Positions 1-9,406 of a stretch of DNA of 36,931 bases are shown here, piece by piece. Position 1 is the stretch's first letter; the number at the start of each line of letters is the position of its first letter. Source of the stretch: Deltaproteobacteria bacterium. Its GTDB lineage: Bacteria > Desulfobacterota > Desulfarculia > Adiutricales > Adiutricaceae. The translations under genes were made by a program, and so were the position numbers. The stretch is taken from contig JAIRTO010000136.1 of assembly GCA_031254895.1 (NCBI GenBank), forward strand, positions 1 to 36,931, in the 5' to 3' direction. The notes beneath the pieces are model-generated. The model was not told the origin of the DNA. It was given only the letters and a program-made list of their open reading frames with translations, and made no database searches.

Positions 1-2
1 TT

Positions 3-827
3 GAAAAGAAGACCGCCGAAGGGCAGAGCGTCGAGGGGAAGACTGTCGAAGGGAAGACTGTCGAGGGGAAGACTGTCGAAGGGAAGATCTCTAAGGAAAA
101 GACCTCTAAGGAAAATATCGCGGAGGCGCGAAAAGGCGAAAACGGCGGCGTCGGGAACATGACTTTGGCCATAAAGTCGTCCGTTCTAGGCCGATTCAAC
201 GCTTTGAACATTCTTGGCGCGGCGGCGGCGGCGGCGGCCCTCGGACTTGAGCCTCGGACGATAGAGAAGGCTTTGAGCGGCTTCGCCGGAACGCCCGGTC
301 GGCTGACCAGAGTCGGCGAAAATTCCGATTATTTGGTGCTGGCGGATTACTCTCATACCCCTGAAGCCCTTAAAGTCGCCTTGGAGACCTTAGATGGCCT
401 GAAAGAGGATCCTGAGAGCCGCCTCTTGTGTCTGTTCGGCTGCGGCGGCGATCGCGATCGCGGCAAAAGACCTCTCATGGGCCGGACGGCGGCCCGACTG
501 GCCGACGTGGTCATCCTCACTTCCGACAACCCCAGAACGGAGGATCCCATGGCCATCATCGAGGAGGCGGGGCAAGGGCTGAAAGATTCGGGTTTGAAGC
601 CGGTCGGCGCGGCCGACCGGACCGCCGGACGGAAGAGCCGGACTTTCGTGGTCGAAGAGGACAGACGACTGGCCGTCAGATACGGCTGCGAAGTCATGAA
701 TAAGGGCGACATTTTTCTCATCGCCGGCAAAGGACATGAAAACTATCAGATTCTGGGTCGGGAGAAGCGGCATTTCGACGACGTCGAAGAAGCTTTGGCC
801 GTTCTTCGAGAGCTCGGGAGGGAATAG
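3..827 (+). CDS. murE: UDP-N-acetylmuramoyl-tripeptide synthetase MurE, C-terminal part (5' truncated by window edge)
   Basis: Frame is open from base 3; the track's Met at 159 is internal. Mur ligase motifs LGRFNALN, GTPGRLTRV, ADYSHTPEAL, GCGGDRDRGKRPLMG, SDNPRTEDP, GKGHENYQ. Directly followed by murF. Confidence 0.93.
   Translation, partial: EKKTAEGQSVEGKTVEGKTVEGKTVEGKISKEKTSKENIAEARKGENGGVGNMTLAIKSSVLGRFNALNILGAAAAAAALGLEPRTIEKALSGFAGTPGRLTRVGENSDYLVLADYSHTPEALKVALETLDGLKEDPESRLLCLFGCGGDRDRGKRPLMGRTAARLADVVILTSDNPRTEDPMAIIEEAGQGLKDSGLKPVGAADRTAGRKSRTFVVEEDRRLAVRYGCEVMNKGDIFLIAGKGHENYQILGREKRHFDDVEEALAVLRELGRE
30..89 (+). repeat. 15-bp in-frame tandem repeat (about 4 copies, VEGKT) inside murE
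   Basis: gtcga[ag]gggaagact repeated at 30, 45, 60 and 75 (last copy ends atc); encodes VEGKT repeats just before the conserved LGRFN motif. Confidence 0.9.
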
Positions 828-2360
828 ATGTCCTCGCATTTTCAGCCGGAAGCGGCCGACAAATTGAAGAGCGGGCCCGGCTTGGCCGGGCTCGGACTGA
901 ATTTGGGGGATTTCGTCGAATGGCTTAAGCCGTTGGCCGCCGAGCCGACGGACCCTCTGGCGGTTCGCGACGGGAAGGTCGCGATAAAAGCGGTGACCGT
1001 CGACAGTCGTCTGGTCGCCGAAGGCTCCGTTTTCGTGGCCCTAAAGGGCGAAAACCGGGACGGTCATGATTTCGTCCGGACTGCCTTCGAAAAAGGCGCC
1101 GTTGCGGCCGTGGTCGGTTCGGAGTGGCGACGCCGCGCGGCTTTGGGGAAAAATTTCGAAAATTTGTCCCCAAGGCTCATGGTCGTGAACGACCCGGTCA
1201 AGGCTTTGGGACGTCTGGCCAGGTCGGTTAGGGACAGAACGGGCGCGAAAGTGGCGGCCGTGACCGGTTCGGTCGGCAAGACGACCGTCAAGGAGCTGTT
1301 GCGAAGCATTTTTTCCTCGTATCTGTCTGAAGACGAATTGACGGCCACTTACGGCAACTTCAACAACGAGATAGGCCTCCCGTTGACCCTTTTGTCCTTC
1401 GGATCCGGAACCAAGATGGGGGTGGTCGAAATGGGGGCCAGTCATTTCGGCGAAATAGCCGAACTGACCGCCATCGCCAGGCCCGACGTCGGACTGGTGA
1501 CGGCCGCCGGCGAAGCGCATCTTGAGGCCTTCGGCTCGGCCGCCGGGGCGGCGAGAGCCAAAGGCGAGCTTTACGCGGGATTGGAGACGGACGCCTCGGC
1601 CGTGATAAACGCGGACGACGAAAACTTGCGGGCCATGGGGGCCGCGTTCGCCGGCCGGAAAATATACTTCGGCTTTTCCGGCGGGAAAACGAGCGAACTG
1701 TCGGTGACGGTGAAGGAGATCGGCGAACGAAGCCTCTCGGGTCAGAAAGTCGTTCTCGTCAGCCCGCTTTTCAAGTCGGGGAGCCTGACCGCCTCCATGA
1801 AGCTTCTGGGTCGACATAACGCGGTCAACGCGGCGGCGGCCGCCGCCGCGGCCTTGGCCGCCGGAGCTCCGGAAGAGGCCGTGGCCGACGGCCTGTCTCT
1901 GGCCAGCCCTTTCCCGGGACGCCTTAAAGCCTGTCGGAGCCGGAAGGGCTTTTGGATCATGGACGACTGCTATAACGCCAACCCCACTTCGACGGAGGCG
2001 GCTTTGAAATTTCTGGCCGATTTGCCGCCCCGGTTCGTCAAAGCGGCCGTTTTGGGGGACATGCTGGAATTGGGCGGAGGCAGTCAAGCCAGCCATTATC
2101 GGTTGGGCCGGACGGCCGGCGAGGCCGGCCTTCGTTATCTGGCTCTGGTGGGCGACCTGGCCGGGGAAACCCTTAAAGGGGCTCGGGCAGGCGGGCTTTC
2201 CGCCGAAGATTCGGCGGCGGTCGCTTCTCCGGAAGAGGCGGCTGGCTTCATATTCGAAAAGGTTGGCCGCTTGGTCCCGGAAGAGGTGGTCATATTGGTC
2301 AAAGGCTCCAGAGGCATTGGCTTGGAGAAGACGGTCGTCGAACTGGAAAGGCTTTTGTAG
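828..2360 (+). CDS. murF: UDP-N-acetylmuramoyl-tripeptide--D-alanyl-D-alanine ligase MurF
   Basis: 510 aa; VTGSVGKTTVKELL P-loop, YGNFNNEIGLPLTLL, EMGASHFGEIAELT, DDCYNANPTS; ATG immediately after murE stop. Confidence 0.95.
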   Translation: MSSHFQPEAADKLKSGPGLAGLGLNLGDFVEWLKPLAAEPTDPLAVRDGKVAIKAVTVDSRLVAEGSVFVALKGENRDGHDFVRTAFEKGAVAAVVGSEWRRRAALGKNFENLSPRLMVVNDPVKALGRLARSVRDRTGAKVAAVTGSVGKTTVKELLRSIFSSYLSEDELTATYGNFNNEIGLPLTLLSFGSGTKMGVVEMGASHFGEIAELTAIARPDVGLVTAAGEAHLEAFGSAAGAARAKGELYAGLETDASAVINADDENLRAMGAAFAGRKIYFGFSGGKTSELSVTVKEIGERSLSGQKVVLVSPLFKSGSLTASMKLLGRHNAVNAAAAAAAALAAGAPEEAVADGLSLASPFPGRLKACRSRKGFWIMDDCYNANPTSTEAALKFLADLPPRFVKAAVLGDMLELGGGSQASHYRLGRTAGEAGLRYLALVGDLAGETLKGARAGGLSAEDSAAVASPEEAAGFIFEKVGRLVPEEVVILVKGSRGIGLEKTVVELERLL

Positions 2361-2383
2361 GGAAAAGGCGGAAAACGAAGGTC

Positions 2384-3463
2384 ATGCTTTACCAATTTTT
2401 GCTCAGTCTGTCCGATTCGATGACGTTTTTCAACGTCTTTAGATACATAACCTTCAGGATCGTCCTGGCGGCTTTGACCTCCATGATCCTCTGGCTGATT
2501 TTAGGCGGCTGGTTCATAGAACGGATCAAGGCGTACAACGTCAGACAGTTCATTCGAACGGAAGGGCCGTCCACTCATCACAAGAAAAGCGGAACGCCGA
2601 CCATGGGCGGAGTTCTCGTTCTTCTGACTTCGTTTTTCTCTTGTCTTTTGTGGAGCGACGTCACTTCCTACGTGGTGCAGCTGGTCTGGGAAATAACGTT
2701 GCTCTACGCCATGATCGGCTTCCATGACGACTATCTGAAAATTAGGAGGCGCAGAAACGAAGGTCTGACCGGGCGGCAAAAACTGGTTCTGCAGACGTTT
2801 TTCGGCTTGGTGGCCGGCTGGTCGCTTTATTCCTCGCCGGAGTTCACGCCGTATCTGACGGCGCCGGTGTTTAAGGACTTTTTGCTCAACTTGGGGCCGT
2901 TCTACATCCTTTTCGCCGCCTTGGTGCTCGTCGCCAGCTCCAACAGCTGCAACCTGACCGACGGACTGGACGGACTGGCCATAGGCCCCATCATCATGGT
3001 GGCCGGCACTTACATGATTTTCGCCTATTGCGTCAGCAACGTCGTCATTGCCCGGTACCTCCAGCTCACGTCGGTGCCCGGAGCCGCCGAGCTCGCCGTG
3101 GTGCTGGCCGCGCTGATCGGGGCCTCCCTCGGTTTCTTGTGGTACAACACCTATCCGGCGGAAATCTTTTTAGGAGATGTAGGCTCCCTTTCCTTGGGGG
3201 CGACTTTGGGTCTTTCCGCCTTGATAGTCAAGCAGGAGATCTTGCTCATTTTGGTGGGCGGGCTGTTCGTGATAGAGGCCTTGTCGGTGATCATGCAGGT
3301 GTCTTTTTTCAAAGCCACCAAAGGCCGACGCATTTTTTTGATGGCGCCGCTCCACCACCATCTGGAATTGAAGGGTTGGCCGGAGCCGAAAATCATCGTC
3401 AGACTGTGGATAATTTCGATTATTTTGAGTCTGGCCGGCTTGTCAACCTTGAAACTTCGCTGA
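2384..3463 (+). CDS. mraY: Phospho-N-acetylmuramoyl-pentapeptide transferase MraY
   Basis: Polytopic; GPSTHHKKSGTPTMGG, FHDDYLK, NLTDGLDGLAIGP, EIFLGDVGSLSLG, APLHHHLELKGWPE. Confidence 0.97.
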   Translation: MLYQFLLSLSDSMTFFNVFRYITFRIVLAALTSMILWLILGGWFIERIKAYNVRQFIRTEGPSTHHKKSGTPTMGGVLVLLTSFFSCLLWSDVTSYVVQLVWEITLLYAMIGFHDDYLKIRRRRNEGLTGRQKLVLQTFFGLVAGWSLYSSPEFTPYLTAPVFKDFLLNLGPFYILFAALVLVASSNSCNLTDGLDGLAIGPIIMVAGTYMIFAYCVSNVVIARYLQLTSVPGAAELAVVLAALIGASLGFLWYNTYPAEIFLGDVGSLSLGATLGLSALIVKQEILLILVGGLFVIEALSVIMQVSFFKATKGRRIFLMAPLHHHLELKGWPEPKIIVRLWIISIILSLAGLSTLKLR

Positions 3464-3596
3464 AGCGGCGGAGACGGGTCGCTCGGAGACGATTAAGAGC
3501 TCTTCGGACGACGTCCGGAAAATCGGATCGTTTTGATTCGCCTTTTTTTGGTCGACGGCGGCTTGGTTCCATTCTTCGCCGGAGGGAGGTTCGCTC

Positions 3597-5177
3597 TTGA
3601 GTCGGGAAACATCGCAGAAGAAGTGCCGGAGAGCCGAACACCTGGCCGGTCAGGTCGGGTCGGTGAGACCAAATTTGTTGACCAGAAGCAACTGGCCCAA
3701 GCCGGGACAGCCCGCGCGGAAAGCGCTGGTCATGGGTCTGGGCGTTTCAGGTCTTTCCGTCTCCAGACTTTTGTGCCGGCTTGGCTTCGAAGTCGTCGCC
3801 TCCGAAAGAAGAAAGGTGGACGAATTCGGTCCCGAGGCTCTGGAAATGGACAATCTCGGGATCAACGTCATCGACGAGGAAAGAGCTTTCGGGCTTATCT
3901 CCACTCCCTACGGAGGTCCCGATTTGGTCGTTCCGTCTCCCGGCATCCCCTACGATCACGTCCTTTTGTCCCTGGCTCGGGAAAGGAAAATAGAGGTCGC
4001 CGGAGAGCTGGAGATGGCCTTTCGCCATCAGCCGCTGCCGGTTCTGGCCGTGACGGGTTCAAACGGCAAAACTTCGACGACTTCTCTGGTCGGTCATATT
4101 TTGGAAAGGCTGAAAATTCCGGTCTTCGTCGGAGGCAACATCGGCAATCCGCTGTCGAATCTGGCCATGGCGCATCTGACCGACGCTTTGGGCGATCTCC
4201 GATTCGCCGTTCTGGAAGTCTCCAGCTTTCAACTGGAGACCATCTCGCGATTCAAGGCCAAAGCGGCGACGATTTTGAACCTAAGTCCGGATCATTTCGA
4301 TCGCCATAAGGACATGGACGGCTATTTCAAGGCCAAGAAAAGAATCTACAACTTGCAGACTTCCAGCGACGTGGCCGTGGCGAATTTGGACGACGAACTG
4401 GCTGGCCGCGTGGACGGGCCGGCCAGGGTTTTTGGTTTTTCCCGTCAACGTCGGCCGGATTTCGGGGCCTGGTTCAACGAAGGGGTCATCGAGGTCGTCG
4501 ACGGCGAGACCGTTTTGGGCCGAAGAAGCTGGTCCGATTTTAGTCTAATTGGCGGCCACAACATAGAAAACGTCATGGCCGCCGTCGGTCTGGCCTGGGC
4601 GGCCGGAGCCGACCCTCAGGCCGCGCTGGACGAGGCGACCAGCTTCAGACCCTCGGATCACAGGTTGCAGCTGGTGGCCAGATATGACGGCGTCAGCTTC
4701 ATCGACGATTCCAAAGGCACGAACGTGGGCGCCGTGGCCAGCGCCCTCTCCAGCTTCGATAGGCCCATAATTTTGATCGCCGGAGGGCGGGACAAGGATC
4801 TGGATTTCGATTACCTGATTCCCTACGTGCGGGAGAAGGTCAAACGCCTGGTGCTGATGGGCGAATGTCGGGAAAAGATGTTCAAGTCTTTGGGCCAGGC
4901 CGCCCCAACGGACAAAGTGGCGGATCTGAAAGCGGCGGTGGCCGTTTCGTTGGCCAACGCCCAAAGGGGAGACATAGTCCTCTTAAGTCCGGCCTGCGCC
5001 AGCTTCGATCAGTTCAAGAACTACAAGCACAGAGGCGAGGCCTTCGCTTTGGAGGTAGTCAGACAGGCCAGAGAAAAGGGCCTCAATCCGGAAGACGCTC
5101 CGGCGAAAGAGCCGGAAGGCGAGGCTCCGGTCAAATGGGACGGCGGCGACAATAACGGGGGAGAAGGCGCATGTTAA
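3597..5177 (+). CDS. murD: UDP-N-acetylmuramoylalanine--D-glutamate ligase MurD
   Basis: VMGLGVSGLS, VTGSNGKTSTTSLVGHIL, GGNIGNPL, VLEVSSFQLE, LSPDHFDRH, GGRDKDLDF, LLSPACASFDQFKNYKHRGEAF. TTG start tentative. Confidence 0.95.
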   Translation: MSRETSQKKCRRAEHLAGQVGSVRPNLLTRSNWPKPGQPARKALVMGLGVSGLSVSRLLCRLGFEVVASERRKVDEFGPEALEMDNLGINVIDEERAFGLISTPYGGPDLVVPSPGIPYDHVLLSLARERKIEVAGELEMAFRHQPLPVLAVTGSNGKTSTTSLVGHILERLKIPVFVGGNIGNPLSNLAMAHLTDALGDLRFAVLEVSSFQLETISRFKAKAATILNLSPDHFDRHKDMDGYFKAKKRIYNLQTSSDVAVANLDDELAGRVDGPARVFGFSRQRRPDFGAWFNEGVIEVVDGETVLGRRSWSDFSLIGGHNIENVMAAVGLAWAAGADPQAALDEATSFRPSDHRLQLVARYDGVSFIDDSKGTNVGAVASALSSFDRPIILIAGGRDKDLDFDYLIPYVREKVKRLVLMGECREKMFKSLGQAAPTDKVADLKAAVAVSLANAQRGDIVLLSPACASFDQFKNYKHRGEAFALEVVRQAREKGLNPEDAPAKEPEGEAPVKWDGGDNNGGEGAC

Positions 5178-6301
5178 AAGATTTGATTAAATATGTGAAA
5201 ACAATCGACACGCTTTTTGTGATCTTCTTTTTCGCCCTTTTGCTGTCAGGAGCGGTCGTGCAGCTTTCGGCCAGCTTCGCCATCGCCGAGTTCGACAAAA
5301 AAGATCCGTATTTCATTTTCAACAAGCACCTGAAGATGATGTGCGGAGGCGTCGTCGTTTGTTTCATCGCTTTTTTCGTGCCTTACAAATAGCTGCTCTA
5401 ACATTGGGGCGCGCTGTTCGTGTTCTGCTTCATTCTGATTCTTGTGCCGCTTTTGGTTCCCTATGAGGAAAGCCAGACGAACCGCTGGTCTCCGTTGCTC
5501 GTTTTTCAGCCCTCGGAGCTCGTCAAGCTGGTCGTGGTTTGCCTTCTGGCCAAATACTACAGCTATTGCGGCGACAAGGTCAAAGGCTACGTTCAGGGCG
5601 TCATCGCGCCCATTCTGATTGGCGGCGTTTTCTGCTATTTAATCCATAAAGGCGTGGATTTGGGAGGCGCCGCAGTCGTGGGCATGATCGTCGCCATGCT
5701 GATGTTCTCTTCAGGGGCGAGAAAATCGCACCTTATGAGCTTGCTTCTTTTTGTTCCCGTGGTCATGAAGGCCGTCGGAAGCTACGTCTATCGGAGCGAC
5801 CGCATCATCGCCTGGCAAGATCCATGGCCGTACGCTTCCGGGATCGGCATGCAGATAGTCCAGTCATATTACGCTTTCGCCAACGGAGGCATTTTTGGAG
5901 TGGGGCCGGGCAAAGGCCAGCAGAAGCTCTTTTTTCTGCCCGAGGCTTCCACCGACTACATTTTCTCCATCGTCGGCGAAGAGTTCGGCTTAATAGGCGT
6001 GTTTTTCGTCAGCTCTCTGTTTCTGGCTCTCCTCTGGCGCGGCTTCATGATCGCCAGAGCCGCCAGGACCATAAGCGGCTATTACATAGCCCTCGGCATG
6101 ACCTTATGCGTCGTTTTTCCCGCTTTCTTCAACATGCTCGTCGCCTTGTCCATTATCCCGGCCAAAGGACTTCCCTTGCCTTTCTTCAGTTTCGGCGGCA
6201 CGAGCATGATGGTGTCCAGTTTGGCCGTCGGCGTGGTTCTGGGAGTTCACAGCCAAAGCCGAATGGAATCGCCTTTGGCCAAAAAGGTTTTTTCCGTTTG
6301 A
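5171..6301 (+). pseudogene. ftsW: FtsW-type lipid II polymerase / SEDS protein, interrupted by two in-frame stops (TAG 5390-5392, TAA 5399-5401)
   Basis: ORFs 5171..5392 and 5420..6301 lie in the same frame (offset 249 nt); the joined product has SEDS motifs QPSELVKL, YYAFANGGIFGVGPGKGQQKLFFLPEASTDYIFSIVGEEFGLIG, KGLPLPFFSFGGTSM. Could be a split gene or assembly error rather than a true pseudogene. Confidence 0.75.
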
Positions 6302-6349
6302 ATCCGGTCTGTCTGAGCTAAGCGGACGGAGGAGGAGCCAAAAAGCGAC

Positions 6350-7681
6350 ATGGTTCTAGGAAAAGACGAATCGCCAGGTCTGAAGAGTCAGCCAGGCGAG
6401 AAGAGCCCGCCAAGTCTAAAAATCCTGGTGGCCGCCGGCGGGACGGGCGGCCACATAATGCCGGCGGTCAGCGTCTGCGAAGCCGTCAAAAAGATTCGGC
6501 CGGAGACCGGATTTCTTTTCGTGGGAACCAATCGGCAGGCGGAGAAGGACATTCTCGATCCTCTCGGCTACGAAAGAAGGACGCTCGACGCGCCGCCCCT
6601 GGCCGGTCTTTCTCCCTTCCAGGCGGTCAAGAGGCTATGGCGGCTTTTCAAGTCGGAAATAAGGGCCATTTCCTTGGTCAGGGAATTCAAGCCCGATCTC
6701 TGTCTGACCTTCGGCGGCTACGTCTGCGGTCCGATCGGTCTGGCGGCCAAGCTCATGCAAGTTCCTCTGGTCATCCATGAACAGAACTCCAGTCCCGGGT
6801 TGACCAACAAAGCCTTGGCCCTGATGGCCGATCTGACGATGGTGGGCTTTCCGGAAGCCGAGGCCGCCTTCAAGGGACGAAACGTCCGTTTTGTCGGGAA
6901 CCCCGTTCGGGAGGCCATCGCTTCTCTGGCCGGGCGGGAAAGGAAAGCTTTGGAAGAGGAGCCTCTGATTCTGGTCTTGGGCGGCTCTCAGGGCTCCAAG
7001 AAAATTAACGAAGCCGTGATGATCATGGCCAAAGAGCTAATAGAAAGAAAAGTCAAATTTCGTCTGATTCACCAGACGGGCCAAGACATGGCCGAAGAGG
7101 TCGAGAGGCGCTACGCCGATTTGGGACAAAATTTCGAGGTTCGCCCCTTCATCAGGGATATGGAGAGGGTTTACTCCATGGCCGATTTGGCCGTGACCAG
7201 AGCCGGCGCTCTGACCCTGGCCGAATTGGGGGCCGCGTCTCTCCCGGCCGTTCTGATCCCCCTCCCCACGTCGGCGGGAGATCATCAAACGCATAACGCT
7301 CTCTCCCGAGAAGCGGCGGGAGCGGCCAAGACCGTTCTGGAAAAGGACTGTCCCGGAGAGCTGGTTCGCGCGGTCGAGTCCTTGCTCGGCTCGCCGGAAA
7401 CTCTCCGGTTCATGGGCGAAAAGGCCGGGAAACTAGCCGAGGGAGGCGAACATGTCGCCGCCGACATGGCCCGATTGGCCCTGGCTCTGTTGGAGGAAAA
7501 AGGTCTTCGGCCTCCGAGCGAAAATTTGGAGACCGAGAGTTCTCCCGGGTCAGACGGTTCTCCCAGGTCAGACAGATCTCCCAGGTCAGACGGCTCTCCC
7601 AGGACAGACGGTTCTCCCGGGCCAGACGGAGCAGGCGGGAATCGCGACGCCGGAGAAGAAGAAGGAGTTGAGCGAAGCTGA
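6350..7681 (+). CDS. murG: UDP-N-acetylglucosamine--N-acetylmuramyl-(pentapeptide) pyrophosphoryl-undecaprenol N-acetylglucosamine transferase MurG
   Basis: VAAGGTGGHIMPAVSV, TFGGYVCGPIGLAA, IHEQNSSPGLTNK, VLGGSQGSKKIN, HQTGQDMAEEV, VTRAGALTLAELGAA, AGDHQTHNA. Confidence 0.96.
   Translation: MVLGKDESPGLKSQPGEKSPPSLKILVAAGGTGGHIMPAVSVCEAVKKIRPETGFLFVGTNRQAEKDILDPLGYERRTLDAPPLAGLSPFQAVKRLWRLFKSEIRAISLVREFKPDLCLTFGGYVCGPIGLAAKLMQVPLVIHEQNSSPGLTNKALALMADLTMVGFPEAEAAFKGRNVRFVGNPVREAIASLAGRERKALEEEPLILVLGGSQGSKKINEAVMIMAKELIERKVKFRLIHQTGQDMAEEVERRYADLGQNFEVRPFIRDMERVYSMADLAVTRAGALTLAELGAASLPAVLIPLPTSAGDHQTHNALSREAAGAAKTVLEKDCPGELVRAVESLLGSPETLRFMGEKAGKLAEGGEHVAADMARLALALLEEKGLRPPSENLETESSPGSDGSPRSDRSPRSDGSPRTDGSPGPDGAGGNRDAGEEEGVERS
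7541..7630 (+). repeat. 18-bp in-frame tandem repeat, 5 copies (SP[GR][ST/P]D[GR]) in the murG C-terminus
   Basis: tctcccgggtcagacggt-like units at 7541, 7559, 7577, 7595, 7613 encoding SPGSDG SPRSDR SPRSDG SPRTDG SPGPDG. Confidence 0.9.
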
Positions 7682-7773
7682 CGCTGAAGAATCGCCAAAA
7701 AGACGACGATTTTGGAGAATAGGCGGCTTCGCTTCGGATTTGGCGGACGGCCGCAAAAAAAGGACTAGACGGA

Positions 7774-9402
7774 ATGTATCATCGGCAAAGGAAAATTCAT
7801 CTTGTGGGCATAGGCGGCATAGGCATGAGCGGGGTGGCCGAAGTTCTTCACAATATGGGTCACGTCGTCAGCGGCTCGGATCTGCATGAAAGCGCCCAGA
7901 CCAAAAAACTGTCGGAGATGGGTTTGACCGTTTTCATCGGCCACAAGTCGGAACAGGCGGAAGGGGCCGACGTGGTGGTCGTGTCCAGCGCCGTGCCGGA
8001 GAGCAATCCGGAAATTATGCGAGCCAGAAGCATGTCGGTGCCGGTGATCCCAAGAGCGGAAATGCTCGCCGAACTGATGCGGCTCAAAACGTCGGTGGCC
8101 GTGGCCGGCTCGCACGGAAAAACATCGACCTGTTCGCTTTTGGGGACGCTCCTCACTCAAGCCGGTTTGGATCCCACTTTGGTCATCGGCGGCCGCATCA
8201 ACAATCTGGGCGTGAACGCCCGTCTCGGTCAGGGAGAATACCTGGTGGCCGAAGCCGACGAAAGCGACGGCAGCTTTCTGTTGCTGTCGCCGACCATCGC
8301 CGTGGTCACCAACATCGACCAAGAGCACATGAACTACTATCGCGATTTGGATCACCTTAAAGAAACTTTTCTTACTTTCATCAATAGAGTGCCTTTTTAC
8401 GGGGCTTCCATCCTTTGTCTCGACGACCCTCAAGTGCAGAGTCTTCTGCCGAAGGTCAAGAAGCGCTTCGTGACTTACGGCTTGTCGGCCCAGGCCGACG
8501 TGACCGCCAGAGAGATAAAGCCGCTCAAGTGGGGCTGGAGTTTCGATTTGTTCCAAAATGGCCGCGAGCTTGGCCGGGTCAACGTCAACATTCCGGGCCG
8601 ACACAACGTCTTGAACGCGTTGGCGGCGGCGGCGGCCGGACTGGAGCTGGGCCTCGATCCGCGACTTTTGGCCGAAGGCATAGCCGACTTCAAAGGGGCG
8701 GGACGACGCTTCGAGGTCAAAGGCGAGGTCAACGGGACGATTTTTCTGGACGATTACGGTCATCACCCCACGGAGATACGGGCCACTCTGACCGCTTTGG
8801 CCGAATGTTTTCCGGATCGAAGAAGAGTGGTCGTCTTTCAGCCGCACCGGCACAGTCGAACGAAAGATTTGTTCGACGAGTTCGTCACTTCCTTCAACGA
8901 GGTCGACAAGCTCTTCATAGCCGACATTTACGCGGCCGGCGAGACCCCTTTCCCCGGCGTGGATTCCGAAAAGCTGGTCCAGGCCGTCTCCAGCCACGGT
9001 CACCATGGCGCGGAGAGCGTCGGCTCCGTTCAGGCGGCGCCCTCTCTGATCAAGGACGCTCTAAAGCCGGGGGACGTGGTGATGACTTTGGGGGCCGGGA
9101 ACATTTGGCAGGCCGGAGAAGAGCTGATGCGGCTTTTGAGGGAAGAGGACGAAGGGGACGAAGAGGACAAGGGAGCGAAAAAGCCAGGATCGAAACGAAA
9201 GGCGGGCGAACCGGACAGATCGGGAAGTCCCGCCGCCGACCAACTGTCGGCCGGCCGTCGGTCAGGCCGGAAGTCGGCCGCCGACGGCGGTCCGGCCGGG
9301 AAAACGGCGCCGGCGCGGCCGACGGAGTCGGCCTCGGCGAAGGCGGCGCCGAAGGCGTCGAAAAAAAACGGCGGAAGCGGCCGACCTGAAGGAGGAAAAT
9401 GA
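7774..9402 (+). CDS. murC: UDP-N-acetylmuramate--L-alanine ligase MurC, with low-complexity C-terminal extension
   Basis: HLVGIGGIGMSGVAEVL, VAGSHGKTSTCSLLG, EADESDGSFL, NIDQEHMNYY, PGRHNVLNALAA, DDYGHHPTEIRATL, FQPHRHSRTKDL. Confidence 0.96.
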   Translation: MYHRQRKIHLVGIGGIGMSGVAEVLHNMGHVVSGSDLHESAQTKKLSEMGLTVFIGHKSEQAEGADVVVVSSAVPESNPEIMRARSMSVPVIPRAEMLAELMRLKTSVAVAGSHGKTSTCSLLGTLLTQAGLDPTLVIGGRINNLGVNARLGQGEYLVAEADESDGSFLLLSPTIAVVTNIDQEHMNYYRDLDHLKETFLTFINRVPFYGASILCLDDPQVQSLLPKVKKRFVTYGLSAQADVTAREIKPLKWGWSFDLFQNGRELGRVNVNIPGRHNVLNALAAAAAGLELGLDPRLLAEGIADFKGAGRRFEVKGEVNGTIFLDDYGHHPTEIRATLTALAECFPDRRRVVVFQPHRHSRTKDLFDEFVTSFNEVDKLFIADIYAAGETPFPGVDSEKLVQAVSSHGHHGAESVGSVQAAPSLIKDALKPGDVVMTLGAGNIWQAGEELMRLLREEDEGDEEDKGAKKPGSKRKAGEPDRSGSPAADQLSAGRRSGRKSAADGGPAGKTAPARPTESASAKAAPKASKKNGGSGRPEGGK

Positions 9403-9406
9403 GTCC

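Noticed and set aside
5171-6301. Pyrrolysine or stop-codon reassignment as explanation for the ftsW stops
   Set aside because: Both TAG and TAA are involved, and both terminate other genes in this window in the normal way.
7765-9006. 413-aa minus-strand ORF opposite murC
   Set aside because: Antisense to a clear murC with no family features.
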